64,000 nt of DNA, from NCBI GenBank assembly GCA_027484575.1, contig JAIXSQ010000018.1, forward strand, positions 286,700-350,699. The letters are read 5' to 3'. Positions 33,214-41,767 of this stretch are shown one piece after another. Position 1 is the first letter of the stretch, and each line of letters begins with the position of its first letter. The notes under the pieces are model-generated. The model was not told where the DNA came from. It was given only the letters and a program-made list of their open reading frames with translations, and searched no databases. The DNA comes from Comamonadaceae bacterium. GTDB taxonomy: Bacteria; Pseudomonadota; Gammaproteobacteria; Burkholderiales; Burkholderiaceae_C. Both the position numbers and the translations under genes were made by a program.

Positions 33214-35433
33214 TCAGCCCGCGCGCAGCCCCGGCAACACCTTGTCCAGCGTCAGCGGGTAGTCGCGGATCCGCACCCCCGTGGCGTGGAACACCGCGTT
33301 GGCCACCGCCGCGCCCGCGCCGCAGATGCCCAGTTCGCCGACACCCTTGATCTTCAGCGGGTTGGCCTTGTCGTCCACCTCGGGCAGGAACACGGCCTCG
33401 ATGCCGGGGATGTCCGCATGCGCGGCCACGTGGTACTCCGCCAGGTCGTGGTTGGCGAAGTACCCGTGCCTGGCATCGAGCACGCCGTCCTCGAGCAGGG
33501 CATTGCCCACGCCCCAGACCATCCCGCCCAGCACCTGCGAGCGCGCCAGCTTCTCGTTCAGGATGCGGCCGGCCGCGAACACGCCCAGCATGCGGCGCAG
33601 CCGCACCTCGCCGGAGTCGGTGTCCACGGCCACCTCGGCGAACTGCGCGCCGTAGGCCTGCTGCGAGTACTTGCTGGTCATGTCGCCGCTGGCGATCTCG
33701 CCGTGCACCGCCAGGCCCGCGTCGCCGGCCAGCAGGGCCAGGTGCGCCGACTTGCCGCTGCCGCTGACCTTGCCGTCCGCGAAGGCGGCCCGGGCCGGGT
33801 CGATGCCGGCGCTGTGCGCCAGCGCGGCGCGCAGCTGCTCGCAGGCGTCGTACAGCGCCGAGCCTGCCGTCGCGGCACCGAAGGACCCCCCGGAGCCCGA
33901 CGTCGCGGGAAAGTCGCTGTCGCCCAGCTCGATGCGCACCTGGGCGGGCGGCAGCCCCAGCATCTCGGCCGCGATCTGCGTGAGGATGGTGTACGTGCCG
34001 GTGCCGATGTCGGTCATCGCCAGGCGGGCGGTCAGCACGCCCTGGCCGTCGAGGGCCAGGTCGCATCGGGCCTTCTGCAGGTAGTTGCTGCGGGTGGTGG
34101 CGCTCATGCCCATGCCGACCAGCCAGCGGCCCTCGCGCACCTGCCCGGGCTGCGGGTGGCGCCGCTCCCAGCCGAAGCGGCGCGCCCCCTCGCGCAGGCA
34201 CTGCACCAGTTGCCGGGTGGAGTAGGGCACCTGCTTCTCGGGGTCCAGCCGCGGCTCGTTGCGCAGGCGCAGCTCGACCGGATCCATCCGCAGCGTGCAG
34301 GCCAGTTCGTCCATGGCGCATTCCAGCGCGAGCAGGCCCACCGCCTCGCCGGGCGCGCGGCAGGAGTCGGCGCGCGGCAGGTCGAGCCGGCTGACGCGGT
34401 GGCGCGTCATGCGGTGCGGGCCCGCGTACAGCGTGCGCGTCTGCGCGGCGGCCGATTCGAAGAAGTCGTCGTGGCGCGCGCTGTGCGACAGCGCCTCGTG
34501 CCCGATCGCCTGCAGCACGCCGTCGCGCGAGGCGCCCAGGCGGATGCGCTGCACCGTGCGGCTGCGGTGCGTGGTGACGTGGAACATCTGCTGGCGCGTC
34601 AGCGCCGTCTTGACCGGGCGGCCGAGCTGGCGGGCCGCCTGTGCCGACAGGATCACGTCCGCGAACACCGGCAGCTTGCCGCCGAAGCCGCCACCGATGT
34701 AGCGGCTGACCAGGCGCACCTGTTCCGGCCGGATCTGCAGCGTCGCGGCCACCCGCGCCCGGGCATGCTCGACCATCTGCGTCGAGCAGTGGATCACCAC
34801 CCGGTCGCCTTCCCACCAGGCCAGCGTGGCGTGCGGCTCCATCTGGGCATGGATGTGGAAGGGCGTGGTGTACGTCACGTCCAGCCGCACGTCGGAGGCC
34901 GCGAACCCGGTGTCGAAGTCGCCGACGTCGGTGTCGGGCTCGTCGACGTTGGACGACGGCTTCTCGGCGGTGGCGGCGTCGAGGGCGTACGCGCCCTCGA
35001 CGGGTTCGTAGCGCGGCTGGACCAGCGACGCCGCATCGCGGGCCTGCTCCAGCGTCTGCGCCACCACCAGCGCCACCGGCTCGCCGTAGGCGACGATGCG
35101 GTCGTCGGCCATGCACGGCAACGCGCGCTCGAAGCGCTGCTGCACCTCGGTCGAGTACGCGCCCTGCGGCGGCATGGTGTGGTGGCTGAGCACCAGCAGC
35201 ACGCCGGGCGCCTGCTGCGCGGCCGTGGTGTCCAGCTGCGCGATGCGGCCCTTGGCGATCGAGGCCTCCACGATCCAGCCGTAGGCCGGCGCGTCGCCCT
35301 CGCGCACCTCGTACGCATAGGGCGCACGGCCCGTGACCTTGCGCACGCCGTCGACCCGGTCCATCGGCCGCCCGATCTGGCCGTTGCGGTTCTCGTCGAT
35401 CGCGTTCGGCGGCGACGCCTGCGTCATCTCCAT
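33214..35433 (-). CDS. paoC: Molybdenum-binding subunit of PaoABC-like aldehyde oxidoreductase
   Basis: A 739-residue xanthine-dehydrogenase-family large subunit, the size of Escherichia coli PaoC. It has the family features GGGFGGKLPVFAD, DIGTGTYTILTQIAAEMLG and the catalytic glutamate at residue 700 in KGVGELGICGAGAAVAN. The active site should carry a molybdenum cofactor of the MCD type and oxidise aromatic or aliphatic aldehydes to acids. It is the last gene of a three-gene operon with the iron-sulfur and FAD subunits and has an AGGAGG ribosome site. No PaoD-type insertion chaperone is encoded nearby. Confidence 0.93.
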   Translation of the reverse strand: MEMTQASPPNAIDENRNGQIGRPMDRVDGVRKVTGRAPYAYEVREGDAPAYGWIVEASIAKGRIAQLDTTAAQQAPGVLLVLSHHTMPPQGAYSTEVQQRFERALPCMADDRIVAYGEPVALVVAQTLEQARDAASLVQPRYEPVEGAYALDAATAEKPSSNVDEPDTDVGDFDTGFAASDVRLDVTYTTPFHIHAQMEPHATLAWWEGDRVVIHCSTQMVEHARARVAATLQIRPEQVRLVSRYIGGGFGGKLPVFADVILSAQAARQLGRPVKTALTRQQMFHVTTHRSRTVQRIRLGASRDGVLQAIGHEALSHSARHDDFFESAAAQTRTLYAGPHRMTRHRVSRLDLPRADSCRAPGEAVGLLALECAMDELACTLRMDPVELRLRNEPRLDPEKQVPYSTRQLVQCLREGARRFGWERRHPQPGQVREGRWLVGMGMSATTRSNYLQKARCDLALDGQGVLTARLAMTDIGTGTYTILTQIAAEMLGLPPAQVRIELGDSDFPATSGSGGSFGAATAGSALYDACEQLRAALAHSAGIDPARAAFADGKVSGSGKSAHLALLAGDAGLAVHGEIASGDMTSKYSQQAYGAQFAEVAVDTDSGEVRLRRMLGVFAAGRILNEKLARSQVLGGMVWGVGNALLEDGVLDARHGYFANHDLAEYHVAAHADIPGIEAVFLPEVDDKANPLKIKGVGELGICGAGAAVANAVFHATGVRIRDYPLTLDKVLPGLRAG

Positions 35434-35444
35434 GGCGGTCCTCC

Positions 35445-36434
35445 TCAGGCCTGCGCCGCTTCGGCCAGCACGCCCGCCAGCACGCGGCGCGTGAGCGGGA
35501 TCTTGAAGTCGTTGTGGCCCTGGCCGCGCGCGCCCTGCAGCAGCGCGTCGGCCGCGGCGTCGCTGGCGCCCTGCCGCTGCGCGGGCTGGCCCGCCAGCGC
35601 GGCTTCGGCCTGCGGCACGCGCCAGGGCTGGTGCGCCAGGCCGCCGAAGGCCAGCCGCGCGCCGCGCACCGCACCGCCCTGCAGGTCGACGATGGCGGCC
35701 ACCGACACCAGCGCGAACGCGTAGGAGGCGCGGTCGCGCACCTTGCGGTACAGCTGCACGCCCGGGGGCGGCGGCAGCAGCGTGACGGCGGTGATGAACT
35801 CGCCGGGCTCCAGCGTCGTGTCGCGCTGCGGCGTGGAGCAGGGCAGCCGGTGGAGGTCGGCGATCGGGATCACCCGGCGCGCGCCACCCGCGCGCACCAC
35901 CTCGACCTGCGCGTCCAGCGCGCGCATGGCCACGGCCATGTCCGAGGGGTGCGTGGCGATGCAGTGCTCGCTGGCACCGACGACCGCGTGGATGCGGTTG
36001 TAGCCGCCGACGGCGCTGCAGCCCGAGCCCGGCTGGCGCTTGTTGCACGGCTTGCTCGGGTCGTAGAAGTAGTAGCAGCGCGTGCGCTGCAACAGGTTGC
36101 CGCCGGTGGTGGCCTTGTTGCGCAGCTGGCCGCTGGCGCCCGCGAGCAGGGCGCGCGCCAGCACCGGGTAGCGGCGGCGCACCTCGGGGTGCGCGGCCAG
36201 GTCGCTGTTGCGCACCAGCGTGCCGATGCGCAGGCCGCCGTCGCCGGTGGGCTCCACCCGGTCGAGCCCGCCGATGCGGTTGATGTCGATCAGGTGCGCC
36301 GGCGCCTCGGCGCGGATCTTCATCAGGTCCAGCAGGTTGGTGCCGCCCGCGATGAACCGCGCCTCGGGATGGCGCGCGGCCGCGTCGGCCGCTTCCTCGA
36401 CGCTGGCGGCGCGCTGGTACGTGAACGCCCTCAT
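35445..36434 (-). CDS. paoB: FAD-binding subunit of PaoABC-like aldehyde oxidoreductase
   Basis: A 329-residue protein with the FAD-binding segments FIAGGTNLLDLMK (28-40) and TTGGNLLQRTRC (109-120). It contains the four-cysteine insertion that in PaoB holds an extra [4Fe-4S] cluster (Cys120, Cys130, Cys139, Cys158). This insertion distinguishes the PaoB/YagS type from xanthine dehydrogenase FAD subunits. It overlaps the upstream iron-sulfur gene by four bases. Confidence 0.93.
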   Translation of the reverse strand: MRAFTYQRAASVEEAADAAARHPEARFIAGGTNLLDLMKIRAEAPAHLIDINRIGGLDRVEPTGDGGLRIGTLVRNSDLAAHPEVRRRYPVLARALLAGASGQLRNKATTGGNLLQRTRCYYFYDPSKPCNKRQPGSGCSAVGGYNRIHAVVGASEHCIATHPSDMAVAMRALDAQVEVVRAGGARRVIPIADLHRLPCSTPQRDTTLEPGEFITAVTLLPPPPGVQLYRKVRDRASYAFALVSVAAIVDLQGGAVRGARLAFGGLAHQPWRVPQAEAALAGQPAQRQGASDAAADALLQGARGQGHNDFKIPLTRRVLAGVLAEAAQA

Positions 36435-36949
36435 GGCGCGCCCCCTGCCACGTCACGGATCGCCGCCACGATGTGGGGGTAGCAGCTGCAGCGGCACAGG
36501 TTGCCGCTCATGCGCTCGCGGATCTCGGCATCCGTCAGGGTGACGGGCCCGTCCAGCGAGGGCGAGGCGTGGCTGGGTGCGCCGGCCCGAACCTCGGCCA
36601 GCATGCCGGCCGCCGAGCAGATCTGGCCCGGCGTGCAGTAGCCGCACTGCAGCCCGTCGTGCGCCAGGAAGGCCGCCTGCAGTGGATGGAGCGCGCCGTC
36701 CCGGGCCATCCCTTCGATGGTCGTGACCTGCTGGCCGTCGTGCATGACCGCCAGGCTCAGGCAGCTGTTGATGCGCCGGCCGTCCAGCAGCACGGTGCAG
36801 GCACCGCACTGGCCATGGTCGCAGCCCTTCTTGCTGCCGGTCAGGTGCAGGTGCTCGCGCAGCGCGTCGAGCAGGGAGGTGCGGGGATCCAGGTCCAGCG
36901 GGCAGGACTGGCCGTTGACCTGGAGGGTGACGGGGATGGTGGTGGGCAC
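36431..36949 (-). CDS. paoA: [2Fe-2S] subunit of PaoABC-like aldehyde oxidoreductase
   Basis: A 172-residue protein with the two [2Fe-2S] clusters: plant-ferredoxin type (GCDHGQCGACTVLL and INSC) and the second cluster (CGYCTPGQI, with CRCSCYPHI). Escherichia coli PaoA has a Tat signal peptide of about 50 residues and exports the complex. Here the protein begins MPTTIPVTLQVNGQSC without any twin-arginine leader, so the complex is probably cytoplasmic. It is the first gene of the operon, and nothing regulatory is seen in the 128 bases upstream. Confidence 0.92.
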   Translation of the reverse strand: MPTTIPVTLQVNGQSCPLDLDPRTSLLDALREHLHLTGSKKGCDHGQCGACTVLLDGRRINSCLSLAVMHDGQQVTTIEGMARDGALHPLQAAFLAHDGLQCGYCTPGQICSAAGMLAEVRAGAPSHASPSLDGPVTLTDAEIRERMSGNLCRCSCYPHIVAAIRDVAGGAP

Positions 36950-37077
36950 GGGCGCCTCGCGCGGGTGGGGAAACGCGCGACCCTAGGCGTCGTCACGTGG
37001 CCGGCACGCGCGCGGGTGGCGCGGTGCGGGGTCAGCGCGGGCCTACGTGCGGGCGCACGTGCCGCCCGTCCTGCACC

Positions 37078-37578
37078 TCACGGCTGCGCGTCGTCGCCCA
37101 CCCGCACGTAGCGCACCGTGTTGCGGTGGATGTGGTCCACCCCCGTGAACGCGTTGCGCGTCTCGAAGCGGATCTCGAACGTGGCGAACGGCAGGTTCAG
37201 CCGAGAGGGCGGGCGGCCGTTCATCAGCGTGTACTTGCGCTTGAGGTTGGTGCCGTCGTAGAGCCAGGTGCCGGCGTGCTCCAGCTGCGTCACCGCACCG
37301 TCGGCTGCCACCAGCCGCACCCGTTCGTGGAACGTGCCGCCGGCCTCCAGGCGCAGCAGGCGGCGCGCCCGCACCCCGGGCTCGTCCTGCTCGCGCAGCC
37401 AGGTGCCCGGCAGCAGGTCGGCCACCGCCGAGGGGTCGACGGTCGCGGCCGGTGCCGGCGCGGGGCGCTCCAGCGGCTCCGCGGGACGGTCGTGGCCGGC
37501 CAGCAGCAGGGCGATCCATGCGATGCCGACGCCGATGGCGCCGCGCGCGCGCCAGCCGGAAAGCGAGGTCCTGGGCAT
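37078..37578 (-). CDS. Unknown protein with N-terminal membrane anchor
   Basis: A 166-residue protein with an uncleaved-looking N-terminal hydrophobic segment (GAIGVGIAWIALLLAG) followed by a proline/alanine linker and a soluble domain (LLPGTWLREQDEPGVRARRL, TWLYDGTNLKRKYTLMNGR). The latter half looks like a lipocalin- or lipoprotein-like beta domain (GTWLY, FATFEIRFETRNAF). Its true start at 37578 gives a normal signal anchor. Function is unknown. Confidence 0.65.
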   Translation of the reverse strand: MPRTSLSGWRARGAIGVGIAWIALLLAGHDRPAEPLERPAPAPAATVDPSAVADLLPGTWLREQDEPGVRARRLLRLEAGGTFHERVRLVAADGAVTQLEHAGTWLYDGTNLKRKYTLMNGRPPSRLNLPFATFEIRFETRNAFTGVDHIHRNTVRYVRVGDDAQP

Positions 37579-37750
37579 GCCGCGGATGATGCGTGCTTCC
37601 GGCCGGCCCCGGGCAGCCCCGGCCGCCGAGCCACCCCGGCGGTCGGGCACGGGCCGCCCGGCACGCGTGGCGGGATGCGCGCCTACACGCACTGCCGCGC
37701 CCCGTTGCCTAGCATCGGCGCCCCGTCACCTCTGAGCGAAGGCATCCCGC

Positions 37751-38449
37751 ATGAAGATCCTCCTGGTCCTCACCTCGCACGGCCAACTCGGCGACACCGG
37801 CAAGCCCACCGGCTTCTGGCTCGAGGAGCTGGCCGCGCCGTACTACGTCTTCAAGGACGCGGGGGCCGAACTGGTGCTCGCCTCGCCGAAGGGCGGGCAG
37901 CCGCCGCTGGACCCCAAGAGCGATCAGCCCGACGCGCAGACCGAGGCCACGCGGCGTTTCCGCGCCGACCGCGAGGCGATGCAGGCGCTGGCCAGCACGC
38001 GGCCGCTCGCCTCGGTCAACGCGCAGGACGTCGACGCCGTGTTCTACCCCGGCGGCCACGGCCCGCTGTGGGACCTGGCCGAGAGCGCCGATTCGCGCGC
38101 CCTGATCGAGACCCTGCTGGCCGCCGGCAAGCCCGTCGCCGCGGTCTGCCATGCGCCCGGCGTGCTGCGCCACGTGCAGGCGCCCGACGGCGCGCCGCTG
38201 GTGCGGGGCAAGCGCGTGACCGGCTTCACCAACGGCGAGGAAGCGGCCGTGGGCCTGACGCAGGTGGTGCCCTTCCTGATCGAGGACATGCTCAAGGCCA
38301 ACGGCGGCCGGTACAGCAAGGGGCCCGACTTCCAGCCGTACGTGGTCACCGACGGCCTGCTGGTCACGGGCCAGAACCCGGCCTCCTCGGCCGAAGGGGC
38401 GAAGGCGCTGCTGCAGGTGCTGCAGTCGGCGGCGGCCACGGCGCGCTGA
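37751..38449 (+). CDS. DJ-1/PfpI family protein, Hsp31/YhbO-like
   Basis: A 232-residue DJ-1/PfpI fold protein with the nucleophilic elbow AAVCHAPGVL (Cys in C-H-A-P-G) and YPGGHGPLWDL. It has the long insert of the Hsp31-like and type 1 glutamine amidotransferase-like group (TGFWLEELAAPYYVFKDAG). Members act as glyoxalase III, deglycase-like or chaperone proteins. The ATG at 37751 has an AAGGC spacing compatible with translation. It is monocistronic and is followed by a REP-like element at 38492. Confidence 0.88.
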   Translation: MKILLVLTSHGQLGDTGKPTGFWLEELAAPYYVFKDAGAELVLASPKGGQPPLDPKSDQPDAQTEATRRFRADREAMQALASTRPLASVNAQDVDAVFYPGGHGPLWDLAESADSRALIETLLAAGKPVAAVCHAPGVLRHVQAPDGAPLVRGKRVTGFTNGEEAAVGLTQVVPFLIEDMLKANGGRYSKGPDFQPYVVTDGLLVTGQNPASSAEGAKALLQVLQSAAATAR

Positions 38450-38491
38450 GGCGGCGTGCCGACGGGGCGCGCGCATCCCCGTCGCTCGTCC

Positions 38492-38567
38492 CGTCATGCC
38501 CGCGCAGGCGGGCATCCACGATGAGGCCCGGTGGTCGATCGTGGGTCCCCGCCTGCGCGGGGACGAC
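38492..38567. repeat. Palindromic REP-like doublet, copy 4
   Basis: Left arm CGTCATGCCCGCGCAGGCGG onward (38492-38520), spacer ATGAGGCCCGGTGGTCGAT, and right arm CGTGGGTCCCCGCCTGCGCG onward (38540-38567). It is the same design as the copies at 322-397 and 488-564, with the first 29 bases identical to copy 3. It sits between the convergent DJ-1 gene and ABC permease gene, where such repeats are typically tolerated. Confidence 0.8.
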
Positions 38568-38584
38568 GACGCCTTGGCGGCCCC

Positions 38585-39385
38585 TCAGTGCACCGGCCGG
38601 CCGAGCCGGCGGCTGGCCACCGAGATGCCGTAGTTCACGCCGCAGTACAGCACCGCCACCGCCAGGTACACGGGCACGAGCGAGCGGTAGTTGGCGATCA
38701 GCACCTTGGCGTTCTGCATCAGCTCGCCGTAGGTGACGACGTAGCCGAAGGTGGTGTCCTTGACCACGATGACCAGCTGCGCCACCAGCGCCGGGACGAT
38801 GTAGCGCAGGGCCTGGGGGAAGACGACGAGCGTGAAGACCCGCGCCTCGGTCAGGCCCAGCGCGCGTGCCGCCTCGGTCTGGCCGCGCGGCACCGCGAGC
38901 ACGCCGGCGCGGTACACCTCGGCCACGACCGCGGCGGTGCTCAGCCCCACGGGCAGCGTGAGCATCCAGTACGCACTGAGCCGGATGCCCAGCGACGGCA
39001 GCACCAGGAAGCACACGTAGATCAGCAGCAGCGTCGGCACGCCGCGCAGGAACTCGATCACCGCCACCGCCGGCCAGCGCAGCAGCCGCAGCGGCGACAG
39101 GCGGCCCAGCAGCAGCACCAGCCCGAAGCCCAGCGCGATCAGCGCCGCCATCGCCGCCGAGGCCAGCGTGCCCAGCAGGCCCTTGGCCAGGAAGGCCCAG
39201 GTCGTCGGCCACGCGAAGAACTCCCACAGCCGCGGCGCGAACTGGCCGGCGGCCTGGAACCGGTGGACGACGGCTGCCGCCAGCAGCACCAGCGCTACCG
39301 CGGCGGCCACGCCGGCCGCCCGGGTCAGCGCCTGTGCCCGCGGCCCCAGGTCGCTGAAGAGGACGTCTTCCAGCGCCCGGCTCAT
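38585..39385 (-). CDS. Polar amino acid ABC transporter permease (second subunit)
   Basis: A 266-residue inner-membrane protein with the amino-acid permease (HisM/GltK-like) features LLRGVPTLLLIYVCF-like (FLRGVPTLLLIY) and the EAA loop RGQTEAARALGLTEARVFTL. It overlaps the upstream permease gene by four bases (ATGA). No ATP-binding subunit is encoded on either side within this window, so the transporter must use an ATPase encoded elsewhere. Confidence 0.92.
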   Translation of the reverse strand: MSRALEDVLFSDLGPRAQALTRAAGVAAAVALVLLAAAVVHRFQAAGQFAPRLWEFFAWPTTWAFLAKGLLGTLASAAMAALIALGFGLVLLLGRLSPLRLLRWPAVAVIEFLRGVPTLLLIYVCFLVLPSLGIRLSAYWMLTLPVGLSTAAVVAEVYRAGVLAVPRGQTEAARALGLTEARVFTLVVFPQALRYIVPALVAQLVIVVKDTTFGYVVTYGELMQNAKVLIANYRSLVPVYLAVAVLYCGVNYGISVASRRLGRPVH

Positions 39386-40044
39386 CGCAGGATCCGCAGC
39401 TTCTTCTCGAGGACGGCGCCGGCCCAGGCCACGAGCAGCCCCGAGGCCAGGTACAGCGCGGCCGCCACCGCGAAGGCGGGGATGCCGGCGGCGCTGTCGT
39501 TGGCGAGCTTGGCCACCAGCGCCGTGAGTTCGCGCCCGGGCAGCGGCACCTGCGAGGCCAGCGAGGTCGACAGCATCAGCGCGATCAGCAGCGAGGTCAT
39601 GGGCTGCACCACCGAACGCAGCGCCTGCGGCAGCACGATGGCGGTGACCACGGTCAGCGGGCGCATGCCCAGGCTGCGGGCGGCCGCGACCTGGCCGGCG
39701 GGCACGGTGTTCATGCCCGTGCGCAGGTAGTCGGCCGTGAACGCGGAGCACACCAGGGTGAGCGTGAGCACGACGCTGGGTTCGTAGTCGATGACGACCT
39801 GCAGGTCGGGCAGGGCGAACACGATGAAGATCAGCAGCGCCACGCTGGGGATGTTGCGGAACACCTCGACGTAGCCGGTCAGCACCGCGCGCAGCGGCGG
39901 CAGCGGCAGCAGGCGAGCCACCGCCACGGCGGTGCCCAGCGCGAAGCCGGCCACGTAGGCCATCGCCGCGAGTTTCCAGGTGAGCAGCAGGGCCTGGCCG
40001 AAGGCCGGTCCGTGCTCGGCCAGCAGCCGCAGGACGCTGCCCAT
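39382..40044 (-). CDS. Polar amino acid ABC transporter permease (first subunit)
   Basis: A 220-residue permease with the motifs VEVFRNIPSVALLIF and the EAA loop GQVAAARSLGMRPLTVVTAI. With its partner it forms a GltJK-type glutamate/aspartate-like permease. It starts one base before the stop codon of the binding-protein gene, giving a tight SBP, permease, permease operon transcribed leftward. Confidence 0.92.
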   Translation of the reverse strand: MGSVLRLLAEHGPAFGQALLLTWKLAAMAYVAGFALGTAVAVARLLPLPPLRAVLTGYVEVFRNIPSVALLIFIVFALPDLQVVIDYEPSVVLTLTLVCSAFTADYLRTGMNTVPAGQVAAARSLGMRPLTVVTAIVLPQALRSVVQPMTSLLIALMLSTSLASQVPLPGRELTALVAKLANDSAAGIPAFAVAAALYLASGLLVAWAGAVLEKKLRILR

Positions 40045-40045
40045 C

Positions 40046-40948
40046 TCAGGGAATCGGGGGCGGCGCCGGGACGGTGGTGGTGCCGGTGCGCTGGCCGATG
40101 GTCACGGTCCACAGCTTGGCCCAGGTGCCGTCGGCCTCGATCCTCTTGAGGAAGGCGTTGACGAAGGCCACGCCGTCGGAGCCCTTGGGCAGGCCGATGC
40201 CGTAGCTGTCCTGCGGACCGAAGGGCGCGCCGGCCAGCTGGGCGTCGCCGGTGCCCAGGCTCAGGACGTTCAGCAGCAGCGTGTGGTCGGTCACGTAGGC
40301 CTCGACGCGGCCCTGGCGCAGGGCATCCAGGGCCTCCTGGTGGGTCTGGAACTCCTGCACCGTCGCCTTGGGTGCGAACTGGGCCAGGATCGCCGGGCCG
40401 GTGGAGCCCGCCTGGGTGGCGGTGCGCTTGCCGGCCAGGTCGTTGTGCGACTGGATCGCCTTGTTGCCGGCCTTGACCAGCACCCCGGCCTGCGAGCTGT
40501 AGTACGGGCCGGCGAACGCCACCTTCTCGGCCCGCGCGGGCGTGATCGAGTAGGTGGCCAGCACCAGGTCGACCTGGTTGTTGACCAGCACCTGCTCGCG
40601 CGTGGACGAGGTGACCTGCGTGAACTGGACCTTGGAGGCATCGCCCAGGATGTAGCGCGTCAGCAGCTGGGCCAGCCCGGCGTCGAAGCCGCGCATGCGG
40701 CCGTCCTTCTCGTTGAGCAGCGAGAACAGGTTCGAGGTCTGGGTGCCGCCCAGGCGCAGCGTGCCGGCCTGCTTGATGCGGCTGGCCCACTTGTTGGCCG
40801 CGACGGCCGCGGGGTCGGCAACCGGGCCCTGGGCGACCAGGGCGTCGAAGGCGGCCGTGTTCAGGGGCGTGCCCTGGGCGAACGCCGGCACGCCGGCCGC
40901 CACCGCCAGCGCGACCACGGTGGCTTTCACGATGGATGCGATCGACAT
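40046..40948 (-). CDS. Amino acid ABC transporter substrate-binding protein
   Basis: A 300-residue periplasmic protein (signal peptide MSIASIVKATVVALAVAAGV, cut near AFA-QG) of the bacterial extracellular solute-binding family 3. Family features are GTLRLGGTQTSNLFS and DGRMRGFDAGLAQLL near the N-terminus, and the TYSITPARAEKVAFAGPYY segment, which is typical of polar amino acid binders such as GltI and ArtJ. The start at 40948 follows GAGAGGAAT. The operon lacks an ATPase gene. Confidence 0.92.
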   Translation of the reverse strand: MSIASIVKATVVALAVAAGVPAFAQGTPLNTAAFDALVAQGPVADPAAVAANKWASRIKQAGTLRLGGTQTSNLFSLLNEKDGRMRGFDAGLAQLLTRYILGDASKVQFTQVTSSTREQVLVNNQVDLVLATYSITPARAEKVAFAGPYYSSQAGVLVKAGNKAIQSHNDLAGKRTATQAGSTGPAILAQFAPKATVQEFQTHQEALDALRQGRVEAYVTDHTLLLNVLSLGTGDAQLAGAPFGPQDSYGIGLPKGSDGVAFVNAFLKRIEADGTWAKLWTVTIGQRTGTTTVPAPPPIP

Positions 40949-41054
40949 GGATTCCTCTCGGGTGGGTGAGGCGGGCACTGTAAAGCAGTCGCGGCGGCGA
41001 CGCGCGGGCCGCAGCTTCCTCGGGGAAGCGGCCCGCGGCGTGCCCCCGGGCCGT

Positions 41055-41645
41055 TCAGCCGGCCGGGTCGCCGTCGACCGGCGCCCGCCAGAACTGCGGC
41101 GCGTAGCGCTGCACCACCGGGCCGTCGAAGGCCCAGGTGCGGCACTTGCCCATGAAGAAGGGCGGCTGGCCGTCGGCCGGCGCGGCCTCGCCGCGCTGCT
41201 GCCGCTCCATCGCCCGGTAGCCGGGGATCATCTGGAAGGCGGCGGTGGCGGCATTGAAGACCAGCTCGCGCAGGTGCGTGCAGCCGGCCGTGCCGCCGAT
41301 GGCGCCGTCCAGGGCCTTGCGCCAGCCCGGGCCCATGCGCAGGCCCACCAGCCGCTGCATCGGGTCGGCGGCCGCGTGGTGGCATGCGTCGAACGGCACC
41401 GCCTGCGCCGCCGTCTCGACCGCGCGGATGGTCAGGCTGTCGTCCACGGTCAGCCGCACGCGCAGCTGGTGGATGGGCGTGCCGGGCGCCAGGTCACCGC
41501 GCTCGTGCAGGTGCACGGGCACGCTCTTGGTGTCCTCGAGCAGGCAGTCGAGGTCCCACAGCCCGTCCTCGCGCAGGAAGCCCTCGAAGGCGAGGCGGCG
41601 GGTGTGGATGGGGCGGCGGGCAGTGGGGGAGGGCAGGGCGGACAT
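41055..41645 (-). CDS. DUF2889 family protein
   Basis: A 196-residue cytoplasmic protein with the DUF2889 pattern RPIHTRRLAFEGFLREDGLW near the N-terminus and GPGWRKALDGAIGGTAGCTHL. Family members often lie near aromatic-ring or steroid degradation genes, but the function is unknown. Here it is convergent with a PQQ-type sugar dehydrogenase gene and not part of an obvious operon. Confidence 0.85.
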   Translation of the reverse strand: MSALPSPTARRPIHTRRLAFEGFLREDGLWDLDCLLEDTKSVPVHLHERGDLAPGTPIHQLRVRLTVDDSLTIRAVETAAQAVPFDACHHAAADPMQRLVGLRMGPGWRKALDGAIGGTAGCTHLRELVFNAATAAFQMIPGYRAMERQQRGEAAPADGQPPFFMGKCRTWAFDGPVVQRYAPQFWRAPVDGDPAG

Positions 41646-41767
41646 GGACGCGCGATCGTAGCGGGCGGCCGTGCCTCGGCGGTCCCGGTGCCTGAGCCAT
41701 GCCGTCCGCGGCGCGCTCCCGGCCGGTTCCTACACCGCGCGCGCCCCGCAGTCCCCATCGTGGGTCC

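Noticed and set aside
38491..38570. Intrinsic terminator for the DJ-1 gene
   Set aside because: The hairpin is strong but lacks a U-tract and matches the dispersed repeat element at 322 and 488, so it is listed as a repeat.
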